DNA of 45,725 bases from SAR202 cluster bacterium Io17-Chloro-G2 (GTDB lineage Bacteria > Chloroflexota > Dehalococcoidia > Lucifugimonadales > UBA3495). Position numbers and translations under genes: made by a program. The notes under the pieces were generated by a model. It was not told where the DNA came from. It saw nothing but the letters and a program-made list of their open reading frames with translations, and searched no databases. The first letter of the stretch is position 1. Every line of letters starts with the position of its first letter. Shown piece after piece: positions 1 through 8,586 of this stretch. The stretch lies in NCBI GenBank assembly GCA_002816875.1, contig MUCP01000039.1, positions 1-45,725 of the forward strand, given 5' to 3'.

Positions 1-1170
1 CCTCAGATGGTCACCGAGCAATTGGATTCGATGATCGACGATTTGCAGCATCAACCCCGGCAACGGGAGCCGTCGGACAACGACTCAAACTCGAGTCCAG
101 ACCAAGATGACTCAGACCCCCACCAACCGGACGAGCCGCTAGACGAGCCGGAGAACGAGCAGGAGGACGATTCCCAGGAGTCTCCGCCTGAATCCGGTGA
201 CGCTCCCGACAACCGGTCCCCTCAAGACGAAGTCTTCGAGGTCGGCTCTCCCTTGTCCATCGCCTCCCTTCAAGTGCAGCCGCCCGACCGGCGAGCCAGA
301 ACGTCCACTGGTAGACGGGCGAAAACCGTCAGTGGCTCGTCTATCGGGCGCTACGTGGGCGCCAGGCCTCCGGTGGGAGATGTGACCGACCTTGCCCTGG
401 ATGCCACCCTGCGGGCTGCAGCACCCGCCCAAAACCGGCGTCGCGACGCATCGGCTTCGTCCGATGGCCTGCCGGCCCTGCTCATTGAGCCCTGGGACGT
501 CAGGGAGAAGGTGCGCGAGACAAAGACCGGAAGCCTGATCATATTTGTGGTGGACGCCAGCGGATCCATGGGGACACAGCGCCGGATGGTAGCTGTCAAA
601 GGCGCCATCCTCTCCCTTCTGCTGGACGCGTACCAGCGCCGGGACCGGGTGGCAATGATCGCCTTTCGCGGTGAAGGCGCCGACCTGCTTTTGCCTCCCA
701 CCAACAGTGTCGATCTCGCCCAGGTATGCCTGCAAGAGATGCCCACTGGAGGGCGCACGCCCCTGAGCAGAGGGCTGCTCATGGGCCTGGAGGTCGTCGA
801 GGCCGAGCGGATGAAGGATCGGGACGTCCTGCCCTTGCTGGTGCTCCTATCCGACGGGCGGGCCAACGTGGGTTTGCAGAGCGCCGAGACGGGGCAAAAC
901 TCAGGCGCGTCGGGCGGGCCTGCTCAAGTATTGGAGGCCGCTGCCGAGGTTGAGCCGGTGGCATCCCTGTTCCAACAACAGCGTATACCTTCGGTGGTCA
1001 TCGACACCGAGACAGGGTTCATACGTCTGGAACTGGCCCGAACCATCGCCCAAGCCATGGACGCCAAATACCTTCAATTAGAGGACCTTCGGGCCGACAA
1101 CCTGGCGGAGGCCGTCCGGCAGGAGTTGCCGGGGCTCATCTCAAACACCAGCATTGAAACCGGCCCGTAG
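1..1170 (+). CDS. Magnesium/cobalt chelatase subunit D-type VWA protein, 3' part
   Basis: The frame is open from the first base, so the gene starts upstream; the ATG at 7 is probably internal. About 390 residues are visible. The first ~120 are an acidic, Pro/Asp/Glu-rich linker, which in ChlD/BchD proteins joins the AAA+ part to the VWA domain. A basic stretch with RYVGARP and then LDATLRAAAP precedes the VWA domain, as in the family. The VWA domain (about 175-360) carries a MIDAS motif DASGSMG (Asp183, Ser185, Ser187) and a TPLS segment near 250. Family knowledge: the D subunit works with an AAA+ I subunit to insert Mg or Co into a tetrapyrrole. No chlorophyll gene is nearby, so a cobaltochelatase-like role is possible but not shown. 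The AAA+ part, if fused, lies outside the window. Confidence 0.85.
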   Translation, partial: PQMVTEQLDSMIDDLQHQPRQREPSDNDSNSSPDQDDSDPHQPDEPLDEPENEQEDDSQESPPESGDAPDNRSPQDEVFEVGSPLSIASLQVQPPDRRARTSTGRRAKTVSGSSIGRYVGARPPVGDVTDLALDATLRAAAPAQNRRRDASASSDGLPALLIEPWDVREKVRETKTGSLIIFVVDASGSMGTQRRMVAVKGAILSLLLDAYQRRDRVAMIAFRGEGADLLLPPTNSVDLAQVCLQEMPTGGRTPLSRGLLMGLEVVEAERMKDRDVLPLLVLLSDGRANVGLQSAETGQNSGASGGPAQVLEAAAEVEPVASLFQQQRIPSVVIDTETGFIRLELARTIAQAMDAKYLQLEDLRADNLAEAVRQELPGLISNTSIETGP

Positions 1171-1201
1171 GGGCGCCCCGATCGAATCGGGGCGCCCCTA
1201 C
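1167..1201. repeat. REP-like perfect palindrome (GTAGGGGC family)
   Basis: A perfect 16-bp inverted repeat (1167-1182 and 1186-1201, 3-base loop) starts GTAGGGGCGCCCC and overlaps the stop codon of the chelatase gene. It could act as a transcript end, but no T-run follows. The outer GTAGGGG arm recurs at 2841, so I read it as a dispersed hairpin repeat. Confidence 0.7.
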
Positions 1202-1340
1202 ACGCAGCTGGACCCATGTCGTCTTGTTTACACCCCACCGGCTGAATTGATACCCTCTAAGTAAAGCTAAAAAATTATCACGGCCCCGTGTTGGATCTTA
1301 ATGAACTGGGGCCGATGGCTTAAACCCCTGGAGGCCACCT

Positions 1341-2687
1341 TTGGCTCGATTCGTTTCTACCCCCGAGATGGACAAGATGCTGTCTTTGTCCAAGAGGCGA
1401 GGTTTTATCTTTCAAGGCAGCGAAATCTACGGCGGTCTGGGCTCAACCTGGGATTATGGCCCTCTGGGCGTTGAGCTGAAGCGCAACGTCAAGGATGCCT
1501 GGTGGCGGTCGGTGATCCAGGAGCGCGACGATATGGTGGGGCTGGATGCCGCCATCCTGATGAACCCCCAGGTGTGGGTGGCCAGCGGCCACGTGGAGAA
1601 CTTTTCGGACCCGCTGGTGGAATGCCGGGAATGCCACCGGCGTTACCGCACCGACGACCTAGAGGGTCCTTCCGCGGAAGCATGCCCGAATTGCGGCGGC
1701 CAGTTTGGCGAGCCGCGGCGTTTCAACTTGATGTTCCACACCTTTGAGGGCCCGGTGGAGGACACCGCCCACGAGGTGTTCTTGAGGCCAGAGACGGCCC
1801 AGGGGATCTTTGTCAATTTCGCCAACGTGGTGACCTCGTCGCGGAAAAAGCTGCCCTTTGGCATCGGCCAGATCGGCAAGTCATTCCGCAACGAGATAAC
1901 TCCAGGAAATTTCACCTTCCGGACCCGGGAGTTCGAGCAGATGGAGGTGGAGTACTTCGTCAAACCCGGCACCGACGAGGAATGGCTGGACAAGTGGGTC
2001 CAAGAACGGCTGGCGTGGTACCAGGATCACGGGATACGCAAGGAGAATCTGCGTCTTCGCCGGCACGGAAGCGACGAACTGGCCCACTACGCCAAGGATT
2101 GCTACGACATCGAGTACCGGTTCCCTTGGGGGTGGGCCGAGCTGGAAGGGATCGCCGACCGCACCGACTTTGACCTGCGCCAGCACTCCGAGCACAGCGG
2201 CCAGGACCTGACCTATTTCGACGAGGAAACCAAGACTCATTATTTCCCCTACGTCATCGAACCTTCGGGGGGAGTCGACCGGGCCACTCTGGCATTCTGG
2301 TTGGATTCATACGATGAAGAAACTGAGCCGCCAACCGGTGAAGGACAGGCGGCTGTGAGGGTGGTGCTGCACCTGCATCGCAAACTGGCCCCGGTCACCG
2401 TGGCGGTGCTGCCATTGAGCCGCAATGAAAGGCTGACGCCCACAGCGCGAGAGGTGTTCAACCAACTGAACCGCCATTTCAAGGCCCAGTTCGACGATGC
2501 CCAGAGCATCGGCAGGCGCTACCGCCGGCAGGACGAGATTGGCACCCCATATTGCGTGACGGTGGACTTTGACACCCTGGACGACCACCGGGTGACCATC
2601 CGCGACCGGGAAACCATGCACCAGTCCAGGGTGGCCATATCGGACCTGACTGCCGTTCTCCAGGATAAATTCGAGCATGGCTGGTAG
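1341..2687 (+). CDS. glyQS: Glycyl-tRNA synthetase, single-chain alpha2 type
   Basis: A class II aminoacyl-tRNA synthetase that charges tRNA-Gly. The 448-residue length fits the dimeric type. Visible signatures are the N-terminal GFIFQGSEIYGG, a four-Cys zinc ribbon (CRECH...CPNCGG, about residues 95-120), RPETAQGIFVNF, motif 2 (FRNEITPG...FRTREFEQMEVEYF), and motif 3 (GVDRATLAFWLDSY). The anticodon-binding domain follows from about residue 345 (VAVLPLSR). The start is a TTG at 1341 with a GGAGG-like site about 6 nt upstream; no ATG gives a better N-terminus. No T-box leader is apparent. It appears to be transcribed alone and is followed by an intrinsic terminator at 2799. Confidence 0.97.
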   Translation: MARFVSTPEMDKMLSLSKRRGFIFQGSEIYGGLGSTWDYGPLGVELKRNVKDAWWRSVIQERDDMVGLDAAILMNPQVWVASGHVENFSDPLVECRECHRRYRTDDLEGPSAEACPNCGGQFGEPRRFNLMFHTFEGPVEDTAHEVFLRPETAQGIFVNFANVVTSSRKKLPFGIGQIGKSFRNEITPGNFTFRTREFEQMEVEYFVKPGTDEEWLDKWVQERLAWYQDHGIRKENLRLRRHGSDELAHYAKDCYDIEYRFPWGWAELEGIADRTDFDLRQHSEHSGQDLTYFDEETKTHYFPYVIEPSGGVDRATLAFWLDSYDEETEPPTGEGQAAVRVVLHLHRKLAPVTVAVLPLSRNERLTPTAREVFNQLNRHFKAQFDDAQSIGRRYRRQDEIGTPYCVTVDFDTLDDHRVTIRDRETMHQSRVAISDLTAVLQDKFEHGW

Positions 2688-2798
2688 CGCGCGATTGAGC
2701 CGCCCATAGCCGGGAGTTGCCCCAGCTATTTGGGACCAACGCCGCCGGCGTCTTAAGACCGGTGTAGCCAAGTCGATTGTTGTCAATTTTCGTTGTTT

Positions 2799-2833
2799 GC
2801 GGCCAAGGCGTATACGCCTTAGCCGCTTTTTTT
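2799..2833 (+). terminator. Intrinsic terminator after glyQS
   Basis: GCGGCCAAGGCG, loop TATA, CGCCTTAGCCGC (one mismatch in 12 bp), followed by seven T. It lies 110 nt past the glyQS stop. Confidence 0.85.
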
Positions 2834-2840
2834 GTTGACG

Positions 2841-2868
2841 GTAGGGGTACGGCATGCCGTGCCCGTAC
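2841..2868. repeat. REP-like imperfect palindrome
   Basis: GTAGGGGTACGGCA and TGCCGTGCCCGTAC form an inverted repeat with one mismatch and one wobble. The outer arm matches the palindrome at 1167. Confidence 0.5.
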
Positions 2869-2931
2869 CGACGCGTTCGCAACGGGCGGCCAGGGTAGGA
2901 GAAACACCGTGTTCATGTCTCAATAACACTG

Positions 2932-2960
2932 TTGAGACTAATTGTTGGTTTATTTACACT
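2932..2960 (+). promoter_or_regulatory. Sigma70-type promoter, secreted paralog 1
   Basis: TTGAGA, 17-nt spacer, TACACT. The same arrangement with identical spacing and the same TTTACACTC context lies before the paralog at 4589-4617. That conservation across an otherwise diverged leader supports function. Confidence 0.65.
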
Positions 2961-3027
2961 CTACAACATACGTATTGATTTTCATGGCAAGTCGTAAGTG
3001 CGCCAAGGGAAAATCAAATCTCACCAC

Positions 3028-4353
3028 ATGGTCAGGGTGGGGCTCAAGATACCAACCATAGGTGCAAGGTTTTGGGTATCGGCATCGCCGATTGTTTTAT
3101 TGGCGGCCCTCGCTTGGCTGTCAGGCTTTCCGGTTGCCCACGCTCAGGGACCTCCCCGCCATGTTTGGTCAGGAAATGCCTTCATTGACCTCAACCCAGC
3201 GCCCGATGGCACAACCATCTCCGCTTGGATCGAGGGAAATGTCATTGCCGAGACTACAGTTCAAGGCGGCAAATTCACCCTGACCATGGAGGAGCCCCCG
3301 GGGGAATCCTACTTGGGGAAATTGGTCACCTACCAAGTTGGTGAGTTGCAAACGGGCGACATCGGGCCCTGGCCAGAGGGCGAGGCCTTCACACGAGGAG
3401 ATCTACATGTTTATCCGGGCACGCCCTTTGATCAAGAACGGGTAGCGCGGCGTCTCATCCGGGAGTGCGTCACCATCGCGCTGGGCTGGATGCCTTCGGG
3501 GCCAGACTACCTGACGCCTCAAGATGTCCGCAAAGCCTTGGGGTTGTGCCCGGACCTGGAAGGACACATGGCCGCCCTAGAGTGGGAACACCCGGAATAC
3601 CACGTCTTCGAAGGAACGGCGGTTCTTTTCGGAGGACCGGCAGAAGACGGAACGGGCGTGGCCGCTTTTATCGACGGTGTCAACATAAGCGGGACTAGAA
3701 CAAGGGACGGGCGGTTCCGCCTGGAAGTGCCCCAGGCTCCGGGCCAATCATTCCTGGGGCGAATGGTGGAGTTCAGAGGAAGCACCGCCCAGGGTAGGAG
3801 ACTTGCTTGGCTCAAATCGGCTGTTTGGAAAGGTTCAGGGACTTCGATCACACTTGGTCCCGAGGTCCGTTATTCGTCACAGGAAGGACTCGAGGATAGT
3901 TCAGACCCGGGGACCCTGGAGTGCATCCGGGGCGTCCTGGGATATTTGCCGTCCCACACTCAGGAAATGACTCAAGACCAGCGTGAAGCCGCCGGCAGAG
4001 CCTGCCCTGGAGCAAAGGACCGTTTGGGCCGGGTACTTAATCCGGCCGCGGTGGATCGGTCCAACCGCGAATGCATTGAACGGGTCCTTGGGTATTCGCC
4101 GCCTGCTACTCGGACTATGACCGCCGATGAGACGCGGCTCGTGCAAGGGGCCTGCTTCTGGGGCAAGCCAAAGGGAGGTGCTCCGGCGCTGGACCCGGTC
4201 CCCACTCGGGGCCAAACTCGGGGTTTCTTCATCAATTCTGCCTCGGGCGACATGGCCCAAGTCGATGATTTAATGGACCCCACATCCTTGGCGGTGTTGG
4301 GTCTCCTTTTGACCCTGTTGGCGACGTCCCTCACTTTGGTAAAAGGGAACTAA
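3028..4353 (+). CDS. Secreted C-terminally anchored protein with Cys-paired helical modules (paralog 1)
   Basis: I recognise no named family. From the ATG at 3028 (441 aa) the protein has a signal peptide ending AHA-Q near residue 40 and a beta-type module (VWSGNAFIDL...GKLVTYQVGELQTG). Next come a Cys-paired helical module (RECVTIALGWMP...LGLCPDL), a second beta module (VFEGTAVLFGGPAEDGTGV...) and two more Cys modules (LECIRGVLGYLP...RACPG; NRECIERVLGYSP...GACFWG). It ends in a transmembrane segment (LAVLGLLLTLLATSLTL) and VKGN. A GTG at 2998 would add 10 residues, but the paralog aligns from the 3028 ATG. It is probably exported and held in the membrane by the C-terminus, facing outward; this is inferred. 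It is a diverged tandem duplicate of the gene at 4683. Confidence 0.8.
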   Translation: MVRVGLKIPTIGARFWVSASPIVLLAALAWLSGFPVAHAQGPPRHVWSGNAFIDLNPAPDGTTISAWIEGNVIAETTVQGGKFTLTMEEPPGESYLGKLVTYQVGELQTGDIGPWPEGEAFTRGDLHVYPGTPFDQERVARRLIRECVTIALGWMPSGPDYLTPQDVRKALGLCPDLEGHMAALEWEHPEYHVFEGTAVLFGGPAEDGTGVAAFIDGVNISGTRTRDGRFRLEVPQAPGQSFLGRMVEFRGSTAQGRRLAWLKSAVWKGSGTSITLGPEVRYSSQEGLEDSSDPGTLECIRGVLGYLPSHTQEMTQDQREAAGRACPGAKDRLGRVLNPAAVDRSNRECIERVLGYSPPATRTMTADETRLVQGACFWGKPKGGAPALDPVPTRGQTRGFFINSASGDMAQVDDLMDPTSLAVLGLLLTLLATSLTLVKGN

Positions 4354-4446
4354 CCGTATACCGGTGTGCCAAGAACAAGCGTAGGGTCAAGTATCTACGG
4401 CAACTGGGTATTGGCGTTGATATGGGATCTTTCAGCTGGGTTGCTT

Positions 4447-4479
4447 GCGGCTGAGGCAATGTGCCTTAGCTGCGTTTTT
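4447..4479 (+). terminator. Intrinsic terminator after secreted paralog 1
   Basis: GCGGCTGAGGCA, loop ATG, TGCCTTAGCTGC pairs over 12 bp with two G-U wobbles, followed by G and five T. It resembles the stem at 2799 (GCGGC.AAGGC), so the duplicated unit may include it. Confidence 0.8.
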
Positions 4480-4588
4480 ATTTAGGATACGGGAACTGCG
4501 TCCCTTTCCCTCTCTGCCAAAAATCCTGCGCGGTGCGGATTCGGCGACAGCAGCCTTGGCAAACCCTGACGCAGGCTAGAAAACACCG

Positions 4589-4617
4589 TTGACTCTAGAA
4601 TCTGATTTCTTTACACT
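4589..4617 (+). promoter_or_regulatory. Sigma70-type promoter, secreted paralog 2
   Basis: TTGACT, 17-nt spacer, TACACT, about 65 nt before the ATG. It matches the paralog 1 promoter in both boxes and spacing. Confidence 0.7.
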
Positions 4618-4682
4618 CGGAATATCGCCAGTTTAAACGAGTTTCGTAACCCTGGGTTGAAACAAACAAGTCTGGCAAATCC

Positions 4683-6113
4683 ATGGGGACCGGTCTCAAA
4701 ATGGCTCCGCTAGTTGCTAAATTCCGGTGGTTAACAGCGTTGTTGGTTATGTCCTCCACTCTGGGCCTGTTGGCCGGCGCGGCGGTCTCCCACGCCCAGC
4801 AACCTCCGGTTCACGTCTTCTCTGGAGGGGTATTCATTGACGGCACCCCGGTTTCCGACGGTACGGCAGTCACCGCCTGGATAGATGGAAATGTTGTTGC
4901 CAAGACTATGGTTGAGGGCGGCGAATACACCTTGACCTTGAAGCAGCCACCGGGCCAATCCTACGCGGGAAAAATCGTCACCTTCCGGGCCGGAGAGGTG
5001 CAAACAGGCGTACGCCGGGAGTGGAAAAAAGACGCTGAAACAATCGTGAATCTGGATGCCTACATTCGTGGCTCAGGTCCACCGGGGTCGACCGACCGGG
5101 TGCCGGGCCGGTTTATCAGGGAGTGCGTTCTCAACGCGCTTGGGCGGTTGCCTTCAAGTGTAGAGGACATGGCGGCCCCAGAGCTCATAAAAGCCAACCA
5201 GTTGTGCCCGTCGCTAAAAGGGCGCGGCGGGGCTCTCAGGGGCGGCTCCGGCGCCCGGCCCGCCCCGGATAGCCAACCAGCTGCCGATGTTTCCGCCCAT
5301 ATCTTCCAAGGGAAGGCCTTGATCTCCGGTGAGCCGGCTGAGGACGGAACGGGGGTGACCGCCTATATCGACGGGGTTCGTATTAGCGGAACCAAGACAA
5401 ACGGTGGGCGGTTCCGCCTCGTGGTGCCCCAGGCTCAGGGCCGGTCATTCGTGGGCCGGTTCGTGGAATTCAGAGGAGTCACGGCGCAGGGAAGGAGATT
5501 CGAATGGCTCGCGCCGGCTGCCTGGACCGGTAGCGAGACTTCCATCACACTCGGCCCTGAAGTACGATTCGCGTCAGGCGGCCAATCGGGCGGAGGCCCC
5601 GTCGGGAACCCGGTGAGTATCCCGGATCCCGTGACCTTGGAGTGTGTCCGAGGTGTCCTGGGATACTTGCCCGCCACCGGACCTCGGGAAATGACCCAAG
5701 AGCAGCTTGATGCGGCCGGCAGCGCCTGCCCTGGATTAAGGGGGCGCATGGGCCAGGTGCTCAATCCCAGGGCGGTGGACCAGTCCAACCGGGAGTGCGC
5801 TCAGCGGGTCCTGGGATATCTGCCACCTAATGTTCAGGCGATGACGGCCGAGGAGACTCAGCGCGTGCAGGCGGCCTGCTTGGGGGGAAGGTCCATTCCG
5901 GATGATCCAACGCTCAGCCGGGATTCCATCCGGGGAGAGCCCATTCCGAGCGATCCGGCGCCCAGCCAGGATCCGATTCGGGGGTTCTTTACAAACTCTG
6001 CCTCGGGCAACATGAGCGACCTGAATAATCTCCTGGACCCCACCATGCTGGCGGTGCTAGGCATCCTGCTTACCCTGGTAGCCACCTCCCTCTCCCTAGT
6101 CAAAGGGAGCTAA
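4683..6113 (+). CDS. Secreted C-terminally anchored protein with Cys-paired helical modules (paralog 2)
   Basis: 476 aa, same architecture as the gene at 3028. A signal peptide ends SHAQQ near residue 40. Beta module A is about 42-110 (VFSGGVFIDGTPVSDGT) and beta module B about 203-300 (IFQGKALISGEPAEDGTGV). Three helical modules each carry a Cys pair: Cys148/175, Cys321/349 and Cys372/399, i.e. spaced 27 or 28 residues, with LGYLP or LGRLP after the first Cys. A Pro/Asp-rich linker follows, then GFFTNSASGNM and a terminal membrane segment (LAVLGILLTLVATSLSL) ending VKGS. The regular pairs suggest one disulfide per module outside the cytoplasm (inference). The linker before the anchor is longer than in paralog 1. 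Function unknown; a surface or envelope structural role is the simplest guess. Confidence 0.8.
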   Translation: MGTGLKMAPLVAKFRWLTALLVMSSTLGLLAGAAVSHAQQPPVHVFSGGVFIDGTPVSDGTAVTAWIDGNVVAKTMVEGGEYTLTLKQPPGQSYAGKIVTFRAGEVQTGVRREWKKDAETIVNLDAYIRGSGPPGSTDRVPGRFIRECVLNALGRLPSSVEDMAAPELIKANQLCPSLKGRGGALRGGSGARPAPDSQPAADVSAHIFQGKALISGEPAEDGTGVTAYIDGVRISGTKTNGGRFRLVVPQAQGRSFVGRFVEFRGVTAQGRRFEWLAPAAWTGSETSITLGPEVRFASGGQSGGGPVGNPVSIPDPVTLECVRGVLGYLPATGPREMTQEQLDAAGSACPGLRGRMGQVLNPRAVDQSNRECAQRVLGYLPPNVQAMTAEETQRVQAACLGGRSIPDDPTLSRDSIRGEPIPSDPAPSQDPIRGFFTNSASGNMSDLNNLLDPTMLAVLGILLTLVATSLSLVKGS

Positions 6114-6542
6114 CCGTGGGCGGTGTAGCAAGAACAATGGTGGCGTAGCGGTGGTATGACAAGTGGCAGTAAGGGTGGTGACAGGTGCTTGAGGGGAAGA
6201 CAATAGAACAACCGGGAGCCGCCAAAGGACTCTCAAGTAATCAAGAAATCCCCTTCGTCCCGCGTTTGCGCCATTGGACAAACTTAGGGCGAACGGTCTC
6301 AGATAATAGTCGCGGATGCGAACAACCGGACTAAACTTCTGGGTAAACGGGAACCCCCGTTGAGCCAACGGCCGCTCATGGTAAACCCGTCGGCACCAGA
6401 TGCCGTGGCCCATGATTCAACGTTAGCTCAAGGGGCGGTTCCCGGCTGGCGGTGGGCCTTTGCCCGGGCCAACCGGGATCAGCGCGGACTCTCAGAATGG
6501 TCAGCCGGTCCCAAAGTATAACGGGACCGGCGGCTTTGACCA
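6114..6542. other. Intergenic region with degenerate repeat and hairpin
   Basis: No gene is supported. The reading frames here translate repeat DNA: a stretch at about 6276-6300 (GGACAAACTTAGGGCGAACGG) looks like a degraded TTCGACAAGCTC...GAACGG element. A hairpin GCCGGTCCC (6504-6512) and GGGACCGGC (6523-6531) lies just past the end of the minus-strand gene; it lacks a T-run on either strand. Confidence 0.55.
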
Positions 6543-7406
6543 CTATTTGCCGGCCTTTTTGCTAGGCCGAGGCTTGGACGCATCATTTTCTGCCTGACCG
6601 TTGGCATGGGCGGAAGCCTCCAGCGGCTCCGACTCAATCTCCGGCAGTTCGTCAGTGGTTGGCGGCCCAACATGTTCGACCGAAAGGGCTCCGGCCACCT
6701 CTTCCCAAAGGGGGTCCCCGGTTACCGCCAGCGATTGGGAAGAGTCACCGTTGTCCTCTTCCGATGGTTCCTGTGATTCCGGCGGCTGGTCCACCCAACC
6801 CTTGACCTCAGACAACGCCTCCAGTGACTCCGCCTTGAGCCGGGAAACCTGGGTGTAGATCCGCTGGGTCTCCATCTCTTCCTGGGCGGCCTCTTTCATC
6901 ATCTCCACCTGGGCCAGCATCTTCCTGGCCTGCAGTGTCGTCTGCTGAATGATCTGTTCTGATTCTTTTTCCGCGTCGGCACGGCCCCGGGACATGATAG
7001 CCTCTGCCTCTTGCCTGGCGTGGTTCACGATCATTTCCGAATTGGCATCGGCTTCCCTCAATCTGCTTTCCGCGCTCTTATTCGCCGCCTCGGCCTCCAA
7101 GTGTTTCCGGGTGGCGTCGATCTCCATGTGTTTGGCCGAGTCGAGGGCTTTCCGGGCATCGGAGGCAATCTCATGGCACACCTCTCTGGTGGCCTCGAGA
7201 ATTTCTCCGGCGACCCTTTGACGCTCCACCTCTGCCTGGCTCCGGTTGGATTGGGCATTGGCCAACTGGGTCTCCACCGTGAGGTCATAGGCTACCGCTT
7301 CTTCCCAGCGGTCCTTGGCCAAATCAGGCAGCGTCTCCCAGTCGAAGGCCCCGCCGTCAGCTTCCGGGTCCCCTTGATGTTGTTCGGTTCCGTTGGTCTT
7401 TTTCAT
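6543..7406 (-). CDS. Coiled-coil protein, DivIVA-like in appearance
   Basis: 287 aa. After a short charged N-terminus (FDWETLPDLAKDRWEEA), residues about 45-205 are a long heptad-rich coiled coil with many Ala, Glu, Arg and Lys (SRLREADANSEMIVNHARQ; AEAIMSRGRADAEKESEQI). The tail is acidic and disordered-looking (QPPESQEPSEEDNGD) and ends in a basic KPRPSKKAGK. There is no signal peptide, membrane segment or Cys pair. Such composition occurs in DivIVA-like septum or pole organisers and in ATP-synthase b-like stalks. Composition alone does not decide the family, and the DivIVA N-terminal motif is not evident. It is a single gene on the minus strand, divergent from birA. Confidence 0.7.
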   Translation of the reverse strand: MKKTNGTEQHQGDPEADGGAFDWETLPDLAKDRWEEAVAYDLTVETQLANAQSNRSQAEVERQRVAGEILEATREVCHEIASDARKALDSAKHMEIDATRKHLEAEAANKSAESRLREADANSEMIVNHARQEAEAIMSRGRADAEKESEQIIQQTTLQARKMLAQVEMMKEAAQEEMETQRIYTQVSRLKAESLEALSEVKGWVDQPPESQEPSEEDNGDSSQSLAVTGDPLWEEVAGALSVEHVGPPTTDELPEIESEPLEASAHANGQAENDASKPRPSKKAGK

Positions 7407-7776
7407 TTCCCCACCTCTGATTCTTACTCACATCCTCGGCTATCACCGCCGTGCGTCCATGGAGGGGCGGCTTGGGTTGCCCACCGAAAGACAAGCAACC
7501 TTCCAGGGCCGGTTCCCAACCAAAACTAACTCTTTATCAAGGCTATCGTCGGCTGGATCGGGTGGCCCAGGGTATCAACACCCTAACTGCCGTGGTGCGT
7601 TCCCACGGCGGGCTTAAGTCTGTTTCGCCAAGTCCGCCAAGCAAACGCGATGGACCTGACCTCCAGAGGCGCTTGACACTCTTTGCGGCGCTGGATAGTA
7701 TCGCCCCGTCTTGACCCTGAGAATCCAGCCAAAACAAAACCGAGCGAATTCCCCCGATCGATCCCATAGGAGCTCA
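7407..7776. other. Divergent intergenic region
   Basis: 370 bases between the coiled-coil gene (minus) and birA (plus). Several short overlapping frames exist on both strands, but none has a ribosome site or recognisable product. Promoters for both flanking genes should lie here; I could not assign one confidently. Confidence 0.5.
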
Positions 7777-8556
7777 ATGCCCAGCGATCTAGTATCGGCG
7801 ACGATCAGGCGAGGATTGTTCACCCGGACGGTGGGCAGACGCCTGGTGTTCTTTCAGGAGATACCATCCACTATGAACGAAGCCGCCCGTCTGGCGCGGG
7901 AAGGCGCTGCCGATGGCACCGTGGTGGTGGCGGAAACCCAGACTGCCGGCAGGGGCCGTTTTGGCCGGAATTGGGTGTCGCCCGGTGGGAACATATACAT
8001 GTCGGTGATTTTTCGGCCAACGTTGGATGCCCTGCCCTTCTTAAGCCTCTTGGCCGGAGTAGCTACGGCCCAAACCATCCGCAAGACCACCGGATTGTCG
8101 CCCAAGATCAAATGGCCCAACGACGTGATTCTCCATGGAAAGAAGGTGTCCGGCATCTTGGTGGAGAGCGTAATGGAGGGCGGCGCCGTATGCTATGCTG
8201 TGCTGGGGATCGGCCTCAACGTCGCCTTGGATCCCTCACAAAGCGAAGAGACCTCCGGCATCGCCACCAGCCTGGAAGCGGCAACTGGTAAGCCGTTGGC
8301 CAGGGAAGAAGTGCTCCGGCAGCTGCTTCAAGACCTGGACTCTCTGTATTTAAGACTCTGCCAGGGGCAGACACCGCTGGAGCCGTGGCGAGCCATGCTT
8401 GAAACCCTGGGCCAAAGGGTGCAGGTAACTTGGCGAAACGAAACCTACTCCGGTCTGGCCGAGAGCATAGACCCTCTGGGCAATTTGCAGCTGCGCCTGG
8501 AAGATGGACAATTGATCACCATGACAGCCGGTGACGTGACTCTACGAAGTAGCTGA
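7777..8556 (+). CDS. birA: Biotin--[acetyl-CoA-carboxylase] ligase, catalytic type
   Basis: Attaches biotin to the carrier lysine of biotin-dependent carboxylases through biotinyl-AMP. The 259-aa protein has the key motifs STMNEAARL, the biotin/ATP loop GRGRFGRNW, KWPNDVI, KVSGILVE, and GIGLNV, followed by the small C-terminal domain (ending DGQLITMTAGDVTLRSS). It lacks the N-terminal helix-turn-helix of bifunctional BirA, so it should be an enzyme without repressor function. I chose the ATG at 7777 because AGGAG lies 4 nt before it. The open frame continues 22 codons upstream to a TTG at 7711, which has no such site. The gene ends in TGA, a normal stop, which matters for the UGA cases elsewhere in the window. 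Confidence 0.95.
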   Translation: MPSDLVSATIRRGLFTRTVGRRLVFFQEIPSTMNEAARLAREGAADGTVVVAETQTAGRGRFGRNWVSPGGNIYMSVIFRPTLDALPFLSLLAGVATAQTIRKTTGLSPKIKWPNDVILHGKKVSGILVESVMEGGAVCYAVLGIGLNVALDPSQSEETSGIATSLEAATGKPLAREEVLRQLLQDLDSLYLRLCQGQTPLEPWRAMLETLGQRVQVTWRNETYSGLAESIDPLGNLQLRLEDGQLITMTAGDVTLRSS

Positions 8557-8586
8557 GCACTGACTGCCAAGAGCTGATAGCTAAAA

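Larger units (their letters stand above)
2688..3027. other. Intergenic region glyQS to secreted paralog 1
   Basis: This stretch holds the glyQS terminator (2799), a GTAGGGG-type imperfect palindrome (2841-2868), and the promoter of the next gene (2932-2960). No further open reading frame is convincing. Confidence 0.6.
4354..4682. other. Intergenic region between the secreted paralogs
   Basis: It contains the terminator at 4447 and the promoter at 4589. The bases just after the two paralog stop codons are alike (CTAACCGT, then a CGGTGT and CAAGAACAA stretch), so the duplicated unit extends past the coding region. Confidence 0.6.

Noticed and set aside
1167-1201. Intrinsic terminator of the chelatase gene
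   Set aside because: The stem is perfect but there is no T-run, and the arms recur elsewhere, so a dispersed palindrome is the better reading.
6096-6413. 105-aa minus-strand reading frame
   Set aside because: It translates repeat DNA (the RPFALSLSNG-type peptide of the GAACGG element), has no ribosome site and no recognisable product.
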